DNA of 35,324 bases from Thermoprotei archaeon. Lineage in GTDB: Archaea > Thermoproteota > Thermoprotei > Thermofilales > B15-G2. Shown here piece by piece: positions 1 through 10,030 of the stretch. Numbering within the stretch: position 1 is the stretch's first letter; every line of letters starts with the position of its first letter. The stretch lies in NCBI GenBank assembly GCA_003650815.1, contig QMSB01000010.1, positions 1-35,324 on the forward strand. Reading direction: 5' to 3'. The notes beneath the pieces were generated by a model. That model saw only the letters and a program-made list of their open reading frames with translations, was not told the origin of the DNA and did not search any database. The position numbers and the translations under genes are program-made.

Positions 1-1
1 A

Positions 2-751
2 GAGCAGGTATTCGTAGTGCAGTCTATGGGGCATAAGCCAGACGAATACTTAATGGAATACTTTCTTCTAGTCGAGACACTAAAAGATCTCGGAGCAGAG
101 AAAGTTATAGGAATAATTCCCTACTTTGCCTACGCTAGACAAGATCAGAGATTCAAGCCTGGAGAAGCCTTAAGCATAAAAACAGTAAGCCGGCTAATAG
201 AGTTTGTAGGGACAGACAAGCTTTACACCATAGATTGTCATAGACATAGAGTGAAAGAAACCGAATTTTCGCAGATAATAAAGATACCTGTTGAGGATCT
301 CTCAGCAATGCCTCTACTAGCTGATTATGTAAAAAATAATTACTCTCTGGAGAACCCCGTCGTCATAGGACCTGACGCGGAGGCATATGAATGGGCCAGA
401 AAGGCAGCCGAGGTTCTTGGCTGTGATTACGATGTTCTGGAGAAAAAGAGAATTACTGAAAGAGAGGTAGTTATAAGACCCTGCGAAATTAATGTAAGTG
501 GTAGAGACGTGTTGATAGTTGATGATATAATAAGTACTGGAGGCACAATGGTGGAGGCTATAAAAGTACTAAAGCGAGAGAGAGCCAGAAGAATCATAGT
601 AGCCTGTACACACCCTCTACTGGTAGAGGATGCTCTAGCTAAAATATACTCCACGGGAGTATTTGATGTTATAGGAACGGATACTGTGTGGAGTCCTGTG
701 AGCGTAGTAAGTGTCGCGCCTCTTATAGCTACGGTGATTAAACGTGAATAA
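2..751 (+). CDS. prs: Ribose-phosphate pyrophosphokinase (PRPP synthetase), 5' end truncated by window edge
   Basis: Reading frame open to the window start (EQVFVVQSMGHKPDEYLMEYFLL...); YFAYARQDQRF, CHRHR, and PRPP-binding VLIVDDIISTGGTM motif. Confidence 0.95.
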   Translation, partial: EQVFVVQSMGHKPDEYLMEYFLLVETLKDLGAEKVIGIIPYFAYARQDQRFKPGEALSIKTVSRLIEFVGTDKLYTIDCHRHRVKETEFSQIIKIPVEDLSAMPLLADYVKNNYSLENPVVIGPDAEAYEWARKAAEVLGCDYDVLEKKRITEREVVIRPCEINVSGRDVLIVDDIISTGGTMVEAIKVLKRERARRIIVACTHPLLVEDALAKIYSTGVFDVIGTDTVWSPVSVVSVAPLIATVIKRE

Positions 752-780
752 CTTTCTTATTTTTAAAGAGCTTTGCTTAG

Positions 781-1110
781 GTGAGCTTTGTGAAGAAATG
801 TACACCCCTCTGCCCCTACTTTAGGTGTCAAAGAAGAGCTACAGAATATAGAAGAAATCCCAGGACAGGAAGAACAATAGTATGGTGTACGTTTGCAGAC
901 GATATCTGTCAGGGATATAGGTGTATGTTTGCTCAATGTGCAGTACACGCACTTAACCCCAGCACTGGAGAGTGCACAATAACACTACGTAGCAGAAAAA
1001 GAAAGAAAGATATAACTATAGAAGAAGAGGCTGAGATCTTAGATAAAGAGTATCTTCGTATAAGAGATAAGCTAAAGAGACTTGGAGGGAGAATTGATGA
1101 AATAGAGTGA
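781..1110 (+). CDS. Conserved hypothetical cysteine-rich protein (GTG start)
   Basis: 109 aa ORF with multiple Cys (CTPLCPYFRC...WCTFADDICQGYRCMFAQC...GEC); ends 5 bp before the radical SAM gene. Confidence 0.75.
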   Translation: MSFVKKCTPLCPYFRCQRRATEYRRNPRTGRTIVWCTFADDICQGYRCMFAQCAVHALNPSTGECTITLRSRKRKKDITIEEEAEILDKEYLRIRDKLKRLGGRIDEIE

Positions 1111-1115
1111 CTTAA

Positions 1116-2327
1116 ATGAAGTTTTCTTTCAGAGAATACGTATTCTTAAGGGAAAATATACTTAGAAAACTAAATAATATATTGTCAAAAGAATCTAAGG
1201 TTAGGGCGAGGAGCGACTGGCATGCCCGACGACAGCCGAGACCATGCGGTCTCACAGTGCACTCGGCACTAGGGTGTACAAATGCATGTGTCTACTGTTA
1301 CATACAAGATATGGGGTTTGATTACAGACGAGCTAAGCCGTATGGGCTGTCTGGTGAAGAGATAGTGTATGCAATTATATCAAATAGGTTCTTTGTTCCA
1401 GGAAAATATGGGACGTATTTAGCTTACGGCAGTATAACTGAACCTTTCTTGACTAAGGAGATAACAAGTAAGACTATTGAATATATTTCAGCTACAGCCA
1501 AGTTCTTAGGAAACCCTATGCAGATATCAACAAAAAGCTTTATTGATGAACATACGGCTGGAGTATTGAAAAAAGTTACTGGTTTAAAGCCGCTCAGTGT
1601 CTTAGTGACTCTCCTAACTTTGAGGGAAGGGCTTTATAAAAAGCTAGAACCTAGGGCTTCTCCTCCCTTGAATAGACTTAAAACTATCAGAAATCTCTCT
1701 AAGAGAGGTCTACCTGTTTTTGTCTTCTATAGACCTCTCATACCAGGTGTTCTCTCCGCAGAGGACTTTGAAGAAACTGTAAACGAAGCTAAAAGACACG
1801 GGGCTTTAGGGGTTGTAGTGGGAGGTTTTCGTGTGACAGCAAATATCATTGAAAGATTTGAGAAGCTTGGATTAAATACTATAGAAATAAAGCGGCGCGT
1901 CAAGAGAGCTCTAAAGAATCACGAGCAGGTATCTCTTGCGCTTAGAGACCTTAAAGAGGAGTTTCTAAAAATAGCTAGAGAGAAGGGATTAATAGTCGTA
2001 AAAACAGCCTGCTGTGCCAATACTATTAGCTTTAAGTGCATTACTGGTGAAATTATACCTTGTGCAGGACTGTGTTATCTGAAAAATATGTGTACTTCCT
2101 GTTCTCTGAAGTGCTATAATCACCTACCTAAAGTCGTTGAAGATGATCTTATATTCGCTATCAATTATCTTCTTAAAGAAAACGTGACTTCGTCAAAAAT
2201 AGATATTAGGGACAAAAGCATAGCAATAATGCTCAGTAAACGAGCTTTCAGGAGGGCTAAGAGAAGAAAAATCAGAATAATCTTAGAAACAATCTATAGG
2301 AGAAAAGTTATCTTCCTAAAGTCTTAG
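1116..2327 (+). CDS. Radical SAM protein, SPL-like, with C-terminal Cys cluster
   Basis: CTNACVYCY (CxxxCxxC-type SAM/4Fe-4S motif); C-terminal CC-x8-C-x7-C-x3-C-x5-C-x2-C-x3-C cluster. Confidence 0.9.
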   Translation: MKFSFREYVFLRENILRKLNNILSKESKVRARSDWHARRQPRPCGLTVHSALGCTNACVYCYIQDMGFDYRRAKPYGLSGEEIVYAIISNRFFVPGKYGTYLAYGSITEPFLTKEITSKTIEYISATAKFLGNPMQISTKSFIDEHTAGVLKKVTGLKPLSVLVTLLTLREGLYKKLEPRASPPLNRLKTIRNLSKRGLPVFVFYRPLIPGVLSAEDFEETVNEAKRHGALGVVVGGFRVTANIIERFEKLGLNTIEIKRRVKRALKNHEQVSLALRDLKEEFLKIAREKGLIVVKTACCANTISFKCITGEIIPCAGLCYLKNMCTSCSLKCYNHLPKVVEDDLIFAINYLLKENVTSSKIDIRDKSIAIMLSKRAFRRAKRRKIRIILETIYRRKVIFLKS

Positions 2328-2759
2328 CCCACATACAGGACACTGCTTCGCTAAGGTCATTTTAGATCCACAGTTTGGGCATAGGAAAGGATACTTCTTT
2401 CCGCATTTTTTGCATACTATATCGTTAGGATTCATTGGAGAACCGCAGTAAATGCAGACTGAAGGTATAATGTTGATATATTTCTTAGAAATATATGCTG
2501 AAGCATAGCTGTTAGTATCGTATACTAAATAATAGCCAAGTTTTCCTCTGAGTACTACACTAAGTTTTTCAAGAATTTCTTTTACGGTTAGAGGATCGCA
2601 GTGAATAGCATACTGGAGTCTAAGAGTATCAAGTCCTACTTCACTCGAAGCCTCTATAGAAGCGCTTATTCTTTTTAAGCATCTAGCTTCCTCCAATATT
2701 TCTTTAATAGCCTTATATTCTCTTCGCGGAATTATTATCTCAAGTACTTTCACTAACAA
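2316..2759 (-). CDS. Hypothetical protein with C-terminal double zinc ribbon
   Basis: CIYCGSPMNPNDIVCKKCGKKYPFLCPNCGSKMTLAKQCPVCG. Confidence 0.75.
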   Translation of the reverse strand: MLVKVLEIIIPRREYKAIKEILEEARCLKRISASIEASSEVGLDTLRLQYAIHCDPLTVKEILEKLSVVLRGKLGYYLVYDTNSYASAYISKKYINIIPSVCIYCGSPMNPNDIVCKKCGKKYPFLCPNCGSKMTLAKQCPVCGLRL

Positions 2760-2787
2760 ATAAATAACATGTGTATTTTATAAATAT

Positions 2788-3078
2788 GTGGTATTTAGGC
2801 TCAGGGACTTTTTTAATAAAGTTATTTGGGATCCTAGGGAAAGACCTGAAGACTACGTAGTAATCTTTCTTTCACGTGGTGCACCGGATGATAGAGAGAT
2901 AGTCTCTTTAAAGAATCTAATAAAGGTGTATCATAGAGGATTTGAGATAAGAACAGAGAGTGGTGTGAAGTATATTCCGTTTCACAGGATCATAAGAATA
3001 GTTAATATTAGAGAGGGTAAAATAATTTTTAGTAGTCCTCGTCTTGATAAACGGGATGACGAGGCTCGAAAGGGATGA
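2788..3078 (+). CDS. DUF504/UPF0248 family protein
   Basis: VVIFLSRGAPDDREIVSLKNLIKV...GVKYIPFHRIIRI pattern typical of DUF504. Confidence 0.75.
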   Translation: MVFRLRDFFNKVIWDPRERPEDYVVIFLSRGAPDDREIVSLKNLIKVYHRGFEIRTESGVKYIPFHRIIRIVNIREGKIIFSSPRLDKRDDEARKG

Positions 3079-3104
3079 ACGGTGATTAGCCCGCGCAGGG
3101 CCGA
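3056..3104 (+). ncRNA. Candidate box C/D sRNA (degenerate boxes)
   Basis: C ATGACGA 3056-3062; 12-nt guide ggctcgaaaggg; D' ATGA 3075-3078; acg; C' GTGATTA 3082-3088; 12-nt guide gcccgcgcaggg; D CCGA 3101-3104. Same spacing as stronger candidates in the window. Confidence 0.45.
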
Positions 3105-3179
3105 CCAGCTACTTTGCGTAAATAAATATTATTGTAAATTTTGAGTCGTCTTACAATCGGTATTTTCTTTGGTATGTAT

Positions 3180-3614
3180 CTATTCTACTCTTATTTCATG
3201 CCCGTAGCTTTTCTTTGGTAGCATTAATATTAACATGCCTTTCTTAAAGGTAGCAGTAGCCTTTTTAGGGTCTATTGGCTGAGGTAAGCGTATACTTTTT
3301 CTGTAGCTAGAGAATTCTGTTCTTTTGACATTAGACATTAAGTCGTAGATCTCTACCTTTCTGTACATTTGCGCTTCTATGATAATAGTATCTTCCGTCA
3401 GCTTTACGTTAATGTCTTCTCTTCTTCTGACGCAGGGTAAGTCGATTATAACTACGTATTTATCCGGATACTCTCTTATCTCTGCAAGCGGCTCGATGCA
3501 TTCGACTGCATGGTCACCCATTATTTCTTCAGTAAATCTTCTTTCGAGATAATCCATAAATTCGTCTACTTCTTTTTTCAGTCTTCTTATAGCCTCAAAG
3601 AACTCATATGACAT
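3180..3614 (-). CDS. Hsp20/alpha-crystallin family small heat shock protein
   Basis: REYPDKYVVIIDLPCVRREDINVKLTEDTIIIEAQ...FKKGMLILMLPKK alpha-crystallin domain pattern. Confidence 0.85.
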   Translation of the reverse strand: MSYEFFEAIRRLKKEVDEFMDYLERRFTEEIMGDHAVECIEPLAEIREYPDKYVVIIDLPCVRRREDINVKLTEDTIIIEAQMYRKVEIYDLMSNVKRTEFSSYRKSIRLPQPIDPKKATATFKKGMLILMLPKKSYGHEIRVE

Positions 3615-3626
3615 ATTCTCCCCCTC

Positions 3627-4370
3627 TTATACATAAGTTAAGGGTGGGGTGTACTCATAGGATTTTTGAGCATGCCTAAAAGTCTCAAGAGTCCTTTTCA
3701 TTAATTCTTTTAACTTTATTCTATATTCTTCGCTTTGTTCTATTAGAGGTCCTAGATCTACTTTCACATCATATATCTTACTGAAGACTTCAAGTACTGA
3801 TACAGCAGCACCTGGATCAGGATACTGCAAGTGGGATTCTGCTAGCAGAGCTATGCAGGATCCTTTCTTCTTCATTCTTTCTTTAAGTAAGAGAGCATAA
3901 TATCCCGCCATAAAGCCTTCTTTGAGTAACTTTACGTTATTTTTCCTTAGAAACTCTCTGTCTTCTTCTGTTGCTCCTATTCCATATACTTTTGGCTTTT
4001 CTATGTCTATTCTATTGGGTACTGGAATTCCTCCGAAGGTTATTACGGTTTTAACGGATTTTTCTTCAGCCCATTTTACTATTTTAGTAGCTAAATGTCT
4101 TAAGGCATCGAGCGGCAGAGGAATCTCTGAGAGAACTACTACTAAGTCTCCTTTAGTATATATTCTCACCGGAGAAAGTGGGCGTTCTTTATGTAAAACT
4201 ATTATTGGCGGAAATAATATGGAATCCAAGTAGCCTGAGTAATTCATCTCTAACTTTTCCACAAGGTAAGATGAAGCTATTGCTCCGACTAATCCTACGT
4301 CAGGTAAGCAATTAATTAATATAGCATTAGATGGGATTTGCTCTTCTTCTACTATTGTTATTTTTTCCAT
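3627..4370 (-). CDS. PAC2 family (proteasome assembly chaperone-like) protein
   Basis: LINCLPDVGLVGAIASSYLVEKL...YGIGATEEDREFLRKN...LLAESHLQYPDPGAAVSVLEVF. Confidence 0.85.
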   Translation of the reverse strand: MEKITIVEEEQIPSNAILINCLPDVGLVGAIASSYLVEKLEMNYSGYLDSILFPPIIVLHKERPLSPVRIYTKGDLVVVLSEIPLPLDALRHLATKIVKWAEEKSVKTVITFGGIPVPNRIDIEKPKVYGIGATEEDREFLRKNNVKLLKEGFMAGYYALLLKERMKKKGSCIALLAESHLQYPDPGAAVSVLEVFSKIYDVKVDLGPLIEQSEEYRIKLKELMKRTLETFRHAQKSYEYTPPLTYV

Positions 4371-4417
4371 ACAAAGTAGAAATGCTCAGAGAAGGTAATA
4401 AGTCTTTATGTAGTATG

Positions 4418-5116
4418 TCAGCTATTTTCACTCTCTTCTAGAAATGTGTCTATTCCGGGGTATTTGGTATCTAAGACTTCTACTATTTTTTTGACTCTCT
4501 GAGGACCTAAACCAGCTTTTCTAAGTTCGCAAGGATGAGCTGTGAAGAATTTTCTTGGACAACCGAAGACACTAAGTATTCGGTTAGCGAGAGAGGGACC
4601 TATACCTGGCAGTGCTGTTAAGAGACCTATTTGAGCGTCTTTGATTGTTTTATAAATTTTGATGTGTTTTGTTTTAATAGGAAGCGTGCTAGACGCGGCT
4701 TTGCTTCTAGCGTTTACTTTTTTCAGCATAGAATATATTACGTAGCCTGTTTCGTCAGGGTTTTTTGTATACACGATGGGCACACCCATGAGAGCTAATG
4801 AGGCTAAGGCTCCCAGCACCTGCTGTTTTTTGACTAATCGAACTTCAAGAACGCTGTCTAAATCTCCTTCTAATACAAATATTGGGCTACTGTAATATCT
4901 CCTCATATATGTTATTTGCTTAAACAGTCTCTTGTCTATTATAGAGTTTATTAGATCATTTGCTGTTTTTCTTTCAATAACTATTTCATCAGAAACTAAA
5001 TAGTCACCTACAGGCAGTCTTTTAACTTCTACTTCTACTTTAAGTCGTCGCAAAGCCTCTATTACTCCCTTCCCTTCCTCCCTATCATCTGCTATTACTT
5101 TTAGCATGCTTATCAC
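4418..5116 (-). CDS. xpf: XPF/ERCC4-type structure-specific nuclease (short crenarchaeal form, no helicase domain)
   Basis: ERCC4 motif [17 protein letters not shown]...[21 protein letters not shown]-terminal HhH ([17 protein letters not shown]). Confidence 0.92.
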   Translation of the reverse strand: MISMLKVIADDREEGKGVIEALRRLKVEVEVKRLPVGDYLVSDEIVIERKTANDLINSIIDKRLFKQITYMRRYYSSPIFVLEGDLDSVLEVRLVKKQQVLGALASLALMGVPIVYTKNPDETGYVIYSMLKKVNARSKAASSTLPIKTKHIKIYKTIKDAQIGLLTALPGIGPSLANRILSVFGCPRKFFTAHPCELRKAGLGPQRVKKIVEVLDTKYPGIDTFLEESENS

Positions 5117-6342
5117 GAATTCTTGCCTTTTCGACCAAGTTTTATATGGGCTTTAGCTAGAGTTCTTGAAGCTAAAACTGCTAGAAGATTAAGTTCACCG
5201 GCGAGTACAGCGGCAGCTATTATTTCTGCTAATTTGAGAGCATTCGATCCAGGAGGGTCTCCTGAACCTTCGCAACCGAGTATTCTTAAGGCCTCTCTTT
5301 GCGTCGGAAGTCTAGTGCCTCCTCCCACTGTCCCTACTTCAAGAGACGGGAGAGTAACGCTGATGTAGAGATTACCATCTCTCACTTCAGTCCATGTAAT
5401 TCCCATAGAGCTCTCTACTATCTGTGCACAGTCCTGTCCCGTAGCTATGAAAATAGCAGCTATTATATTAGCGAAATGTGCATTAAATCCCAGAGAGAAT
5501 GCCCTTGCTGATCCTAGGAGATTTTTTCTAACATTAACTTCGTGAATTTCTTCGGCTGTAGTGCGAAGTGTTTTTTCAACTATCTCTTTCCTAATCTCGG
5601 CTTCAGCTACTACAGTTTTTCCTCTTCCTAAGAGAAAATTTACAGCACATGGTTTCTTATCTACACACATATTGCCACTGATAGCTATACACTTCGCCTG
5701 AGGATAGTTTTCCTCAATGAATTCTGCTGCACGAGTAGTAGCTATTGTGACCATATTCATTCCCATAGCGTCTCCTGTCGTAAATTTAAATCTCAGCCAG
5801 ACATTGTTTCCGGCAATAAAGGGTTCTATATCTACTAACTTGCCGTGTCTTGTAGTCTTCTCGGCTTCCGCCTTAATATCACTAAGGTGCTCTTTCACCC
5901 ATTTCACAAAATCTACTGCATCAGCTATAGAGGGTAGCACGAAAAGAGGAGCCCGCGTCATTTTATCTTCTATTACTCTTACTTTTGCTCCTCCAGAAAG
6001 AGTTATTGCTTTACATCCACGGTTAACGGAGGCTACCAGCGCTCCTTCTGTAGTCGCAAGTGGAATGAAGTACTCTCCTTTAGCGTACTCTCCTTCAACC
6101 ATCAGGGGTCCCGCTATGCCTATTGGAATCTGTGCAACACCTATTGTGTTTTCGCAGTTTCTGCCAACTACTTCATTGAAATCGACTGAATATTTACCGA
6201 TATTTTCTAGCTGAACAGAGATCTTCTTTTCGAGAAACCTTCTTCTATAGTCTGTTGCCTTATTCGAATCACACAGCAACTTGTCTAGCTCATGTAGCCT
6301 AATTTCACCCTTCAGCAGCTTCGACAAGACCTCGTCACTCAT
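5113..6342 (-). CDS. hmgA: Hydroxymethylglutaryl-CoA reductase
   Basis: [54 protein letters not shown]; class I HMGR motifs. Confidence 0.97.
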   Translation of the reverse strand: MSDEVLSKLLKGEIRLHELDKLLCDSNKATDYRRRFLEKKISVQLENIGKYSVDFNEVVGRNCENTIGVAQIPIGIAGPLMVEGEYAKGEYFIPLATTEGALVASVNRGCKAITLSGGAKVRVIEDKMTRAPLFVLPSIADAVDFVKWVKEHLSDIKAEAEKTTRHGKLVDIEPFIAGNNVWLRFKFTTGDAMGMNMVTIATTRAAEFIEENYPQAKCIAISGNMCVDKKPCAVNFLLGRGKTVVAEAEIRKEIVEKTLRTTAEEIHEVNVRKNLLGSARAFSLGFNAHFANIIAAIFIATGQDCAQIVESSMGITWTEVRDGNLYISVTLPSLEVGTVGGGTRLPTQREALRILGCEGSGDPPGSNALKLAEIIAAAVLAGELNLLAVLASRTLAKAHIKLGRKGKNS

Positions 6343-6374
6343 ATGGTATACCGATAGAAAACATAAGTCTGATG

Positions 6375-6383
6375 CTTTTAAGG
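6375..6383 (-). promoter_or_regulatory. Putative TATA element for hmgA
   Basis: CCTTAAAAG on minus strand about 33-41 nt upstream of the hmgA start. Confidence 0.4.
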
Positions 6384-6592
6384 CTATCGAGAGTAACTCT
6401 GAACTATATCTTATGCTTTATTGGTGAACTTAACAATAGATATTAATTTAAATTAAATTTATTTAACATTACAGTAGTTGATTAAGTAGATCGTTTACAA
6501 ATCCTTATAGAGAATGCAGTTAATGACATAATGGACATAAAACATTTGCAATAATGCGGAGCTACTGTTTTGCGGTGAATCTAAGGCTATCC

Positions 6593-6600
6593 TTAAATAC
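6593..6600 (+). promoter_or_regulatory. Putative TATA element for the Gfo/Idh pair (leaderless start)
   Basis: CTTAAATA about 21-28 nt upstream of the GTG at 6621. Confidence 0.4.
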
Positions 6601-6620
6601 GAAGTTTAAAAGTAGATACC

Positions 6621-7634
6621 GTGAGCGAGCTCAATTTAGCGATTTTAGGCGCAGGCTACATGGGAGGGGTTCATGCTTTATCGTGGACTAAGGTTCCAGG
6701 AGCAAAAATCAAGGTTATTTACTCTAGGACAAAAGAGAAAGCAGAAATATTAGCTAAAAAATATGGAGCGGAAGCATCTTCTTCGTGGAGAGAGGTAGTT
6801 TCTCGCAACGACGTAGATGTAGTAGACATATGCTTACCCACATTCATGCATAAAGAAGTATGTATTGAATCATTAAAACGAGAAAAACACGTTCTGCTAG
6901 AAAAGCCCCTAGCGACTAGCCTGGAAGAAGCCTACGAGATAATGAAAACGGCAGAAAAGGCTAGGACTAAAGTTATGGTCGCCCACTGTCTGCGATTCTT
7001 TCCTGTGTACTCAAAGATAAAAAGCGAGGTTTCAAGAGGAGCTCTAGGGGAAATAATTTCTGTAAGGGCTATGAGATCGAGCACTTTTCCTACGTGGGGT
7101 TCTAATGCCTGGTTTAAAGACCCCGAAAAAAGCGGGTCATTTTTTGCAGATCTATTGATACATGACTTCGACTATATTAGGTGGCTTGTAGACGCCGAAG
7201 CAAAGAAGGTCGTAGCTAGGATAACACCAAAGCCAGTGTGGGCATTCGTAAGACCATCCGACTATGGAGTCGCGAAGATATTTTTTGAAAACGGTGTGAT
7301 TGCTCATGTTGAAGGAGGCTGGGCTATGCCTAAGACTTGGCTCTTCACAATGCATATAGAAGTCTACGGGAGCGAAGGATATCTAGAGTACAACAGCGTA
7401 GATTCTAATCCTCTGTTTCTCTACACTGAGAGATCTATAGAGCTCATTAAGCCAGGGCATTTGGTAGGATACGAACTTGAAATAGCTCATTTCGCGGAGT
7501 GCATTCTTAAAGACAAAGAACCTATGGTATCGCTTGTAGATGCGTATAAGGCTCTTGAGCTGTCGCTGGCTGCATTGAAGTCATCACTGAGTCGTGAGCC
7601 CGTAAGCTTACCTTTACGAAAGGTGAAAACATGA
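6621..7634 (+). CDS. Gfo/Idh/MocA family oxidoreductase
   Basis: NAD-binding LAILGAGYMGGVHA; LLEKPLATSLEEAYEI (EKP motif). Confidence 0.92.
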   Translation: MSELNLAILGAGYMGGVHALSWTKVPGAKIKVIYSRTKEKAEILAKKYGAEASSSWREVVSRNDVDVVDICLPTFMHKEVCIESLKREKHVLLEKPLATSLEEAYEIMKTAEKARTKVMVAHCLRFFPVYSKIKSEVSRGALGEIISVRAMRSSTFPTWGSNAWFKDPEKSGSFFADLLIHDFDYIRWLVDAEAKKVVARITPKPVWAFVRPSDYGVAKIFFENGVIAHVEGGWAMPKTWLFTMHIEVYGSEGYLEYNSVDSNPLFLYTERSIELIKPGHLVGYELEIAHFAECILKDKEPMVSLVDAYKALELSLAALKSSLSREPVSLPLRKVKT

Positions 7635-8527
7635 GGAGGTGTAAAGTAGGACTTATTTCAGCCAAAAGATTCCCGGCAGTCTCTTTCTTAAAGAGCCTCT
7701 TAGAGCATTCTGACGTGTCTAGTGTTCACGTACTTAAGGAAGACTATATCAGAGTATCAAAATATGTCGAAAGAGGACTAGGTAAGGTAAGTGTACATGA
7801 AGAACTTGAGAGTCTTTTTGATGAAGTGAACTCTCTTGTGGTAGTATCGACAGACCGGAAAGATAGGGCTTGTGCTTTACAAGCACTAGAGAGGAACATA
7901 CCGGTGCTGATAGATGGTCCTATAGCCGATGATATGAATGGCTTAAAAAAAGCTATAGGCAGCGCCGATAATCTTTACGCAGTTAATGTTCTTCTATACG
8001 ACGAGTGTTTCAGAGAACTCGTTAGTCTCGCTAGGAAAGATACACTAGGGGAAGTACTCTCGGTGTCTGTGACAAGCAGGCTAAAAGTATATGATAGAAA
8101 GTCTGTTCTAGATTCTCTATACAGCTTCCTCTATGTACTTATTGATTTACTCAGCAAGACTGTTGAAGAGCCTATAGAGAATACCGTAGTAGCTGCTGAA
8201 GCGAGCGATGCAGGCATATTTACTCTCTTTGAGACATCGAATAAGAGACTGGTCAGTATAGATGTGCACTACTGCAGAGATAGAAATGAGATAAGGGGCA
8301 TAGTACTAGGCACAAGTGGAGCTGTTGTACTGAAGTGGCCAAAGAGAGATATATTGGTATATTCAACGCAATATACTGGTAGAATTTACTACGGTGAAGA
8401 GTTCTCAATGATAGTCCTCGATAAATTCTTAAGAGGGCTTCTTGAGGAGGCGAGAATAGATTCTGAGCGTCTGGAGTACTTACATGAAATATTATTCGGC
8501 TTAAGGAAAGTTACTAAAGGAAAGTAA
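7631..8527 (+). CDS. Divergent Gfo/Idh-like protein lacking canonical motifs
   Basis: Overlaps the previous gene by 4 bp; similar layout (ALQALERNIPVLIDGPIADD in place of SLKREKHVLLEKPLATS). Confidence 0.7.
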   Translation: MRRCKVGLISAKRFPAVSFLKSLLEHSDVSSVHVLKEDYIRVSKYVERGLGKVSVHEELESLFDEVNSLVVVSTDRKDRACALQALERNIPVLIDGPIADDMNGLKKAIGSADNLYAVNVLLYDECFRELVSLARKDTLGEVLSVSVTSRLKVYDRKSVLDSLYSFLYVLIDLLSKTVEEPIENTVVAAEASDAGIFTLFETSNKRLVSIDVHYCRDRNEIRGIVLGTSGAVVLKWPKRDILVYSTQYTGRIYYGEEFSMIVLDKFLRGLLEEARIDSERLEYLHEILFGLRKVTKGK

Positions 8528-8938
8528 GGGAGGGGTTTTGTCTGCTATTGCACATAGATCTCTGATGCTGTATGCTCTCTCTATTTTTTCCGGAGAGATT
8601 TTGAAGCTTTCAGGAGTTTCGTCTAGTTCCTCGGCTTTCACGAATCTCCACTTCTTTTCACTTCTTATCCTAATAGCTATAAATGCATATCCTCCAGCTC
8701 TCTCAGCAAAATCAAGAAGTTTATTGATTTTGTCTTTCTCTATGTAGATAGGTTCTCTAGACTTTCTATATTTTATTTCAAAAATAAAAATACAACCATT
8801 TTTCAGTGCTACGAGGTCGGGGCAGAATCTCTTTTGTACTCTAGCACCGCTGGCAGGACCTCTAATACAGGCGAAACCCTTATCCCATAGTATCTGCGCT
8901 AATTCTCTTTCCCACTTAGCTCCTTTGTCTTTTTTCAT
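8501..8938 (-). CDS. hjc: Holliday junction resolvase Hjc
   Basis: KGAKWERELAQILWDKGFACIRGPASG...CPDLVALKNGCIFIFEIKYRK: archaeal Hjc nuclease motifs (E, D, ExK). Confidence 0.9.
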   Translation of the reverse strand: MKKDKGAKWERELAQILWDKGFACIRGPASGARVQKRFCPDLVALKNGCIFIFEIKYRKSREPIYIEKDKINKLLDFAERAGGYAFIAIRIRSEKKWRFVKAEELDETPESFKISPEKIERAYSIRDLCAIADKTPPLLSFSNFP

Positions 8939-9981
8939 AGTGTTTCAAAGAGCTTCTTTATACTTTCTTCATATGGAGGATAAGCAATTCCCTTTTCTGT
9001 GATAATAGCTGAGACTTTATCGGGAGGTGTTATGTCAAAGGCAGGATTTAGGACTTTAATTCCTTTGGGGGCTATTTTAACTCCTCTAATAGTGGTTACT
9101 TCACTAGGATCTCTATTCTCTATTATTACTTCTTCTACCTTTGACTTTAAATCAAAAGTGGATAATGGTGCAGCAACGTAGAAGGGAACTTTGTGTGTAT
9201 GTGCAACGCAGGCTATGGTATAAGTGCCTATTTTATTTATTACATGTCCATCTTTTAATATTCTGTCAGCACCTACTATTATTTTGTCGACTAATCCTTT
9301 ACTTATTACATAGCCAACCATATTATCTGTAATAAGTGTGACATCTATTCCATCGTACATAAGCTCGAAACAAGTAAGTCTAGCTCCTTGGAGGAGAGGT
9401 CGAGTTTCAGTAGCTACTACTTTAATATGTTTGCCGGACTCTATTGCGGCTCTTATTACTCCTAGTGCAGTGCCGTAGCCAGCCGTAGCTAGGGCGCCTG
9501 CATTACAGTGAGTCAGTACAGTATCTCCGTCTTCAAGCAACTTAGAGCCTATTTTTCCTAGTCTTCTATTTGTTTCTATATCTTCTTCAAGTATCTTTAG
9601 TGCTTCCTTAATTATAGCATCTTTGAGGTCTTGTGTGGACGAGTATTCTTTATTAATTATGTTTTTCATTCTTTCAATCGCCCAGAATAAGTTCCTAGCA
9701 GTTGGTCTAGTTCTCCAGAGAGTTTCGCATGCTGAAAGTAGCTCTTTTCTGAGGCTTTCTACACTTGAGGCCTTACTGTGATATGCGGCTAAAGCTACTC
9801 CAAGGGCTGCCGCCACACCAATTGCTGGGGCTCCTCTTACCTCCATAGTCTTTATAGCTTTGGCGACTCTCTGAGGATCTGTGGTTTCTATATACTCTAA
9901 TTCATCTGGAAGCAATGTCTGGTTTAATATAAGAACTGTGCCGTCCTTCCATATGAGTGGTTGCAGACTGTTCTTATTCAT
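8935..9981 (-). CDS. mtnA: S-methyl-5-thioribose-1-phosphate isomerase (MtnA / aIF2B-like family)
   Basis: MEVRGAPAIGVAAALGVALA; THCNAGALATAGYGTALGVIRAA; ETRPLLQGARLT; GADRILKDGHVINKIGTY. Confidence 0.92.
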   Translation of the reverse strand: MNKNSLQPLIWKDGTVLILNQTLLPDELEYIETTDPQRVAKAIKTMEVRGAPAIGVAAALGVALAAYHSKASSVESLRKELLSACETLWRTRPTARNLFWAIERMKNIINKEYSSTQDLKDAIIKEALKILEEDIETNRRLGKIGSKLLEDGDTVLTHCNAGALATAGYGTALGVIRAAIESGKHIKVVATETRPLLQGARLTCFELMYDGIDVTLITDNMVGYVISKGLVDKIIVGADRILKDGHVINKIGTYTIACVAHTHKVPFYVAAPLSTFDLKSKVEEVIIENRDPSEVTTIRGVKIAPKGIKVLNPAFDITPPDKVSAIITEKGIAYPPYEESIKKLFETL

Positions 9982-10030
9982 ACTATGATTATAGTAAGGG
10001 TAACTCTTTATAAGTATCTGCTCAGGAGGA

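Noticed and set aside
5717-6214. 165-aa plus-strand ORF inside hmgA
   Set aside because: Antisense shadow of the unambiguous HMG-CoA reductase frame.
6366-6404. CTGATGC...CTGA resembling box C/D spacing upstream of hmgA
   Set aside because: C box poor, no internal D'/C' at expected spacing, and overlaps the probable hmgA promoter.
9141-9332. 63-aa plus-strand ORF within mtnA, and similar short antisense ORFs elsewhere
   Set aside because: Fully antisense to confident genes, no recognisable protein features.
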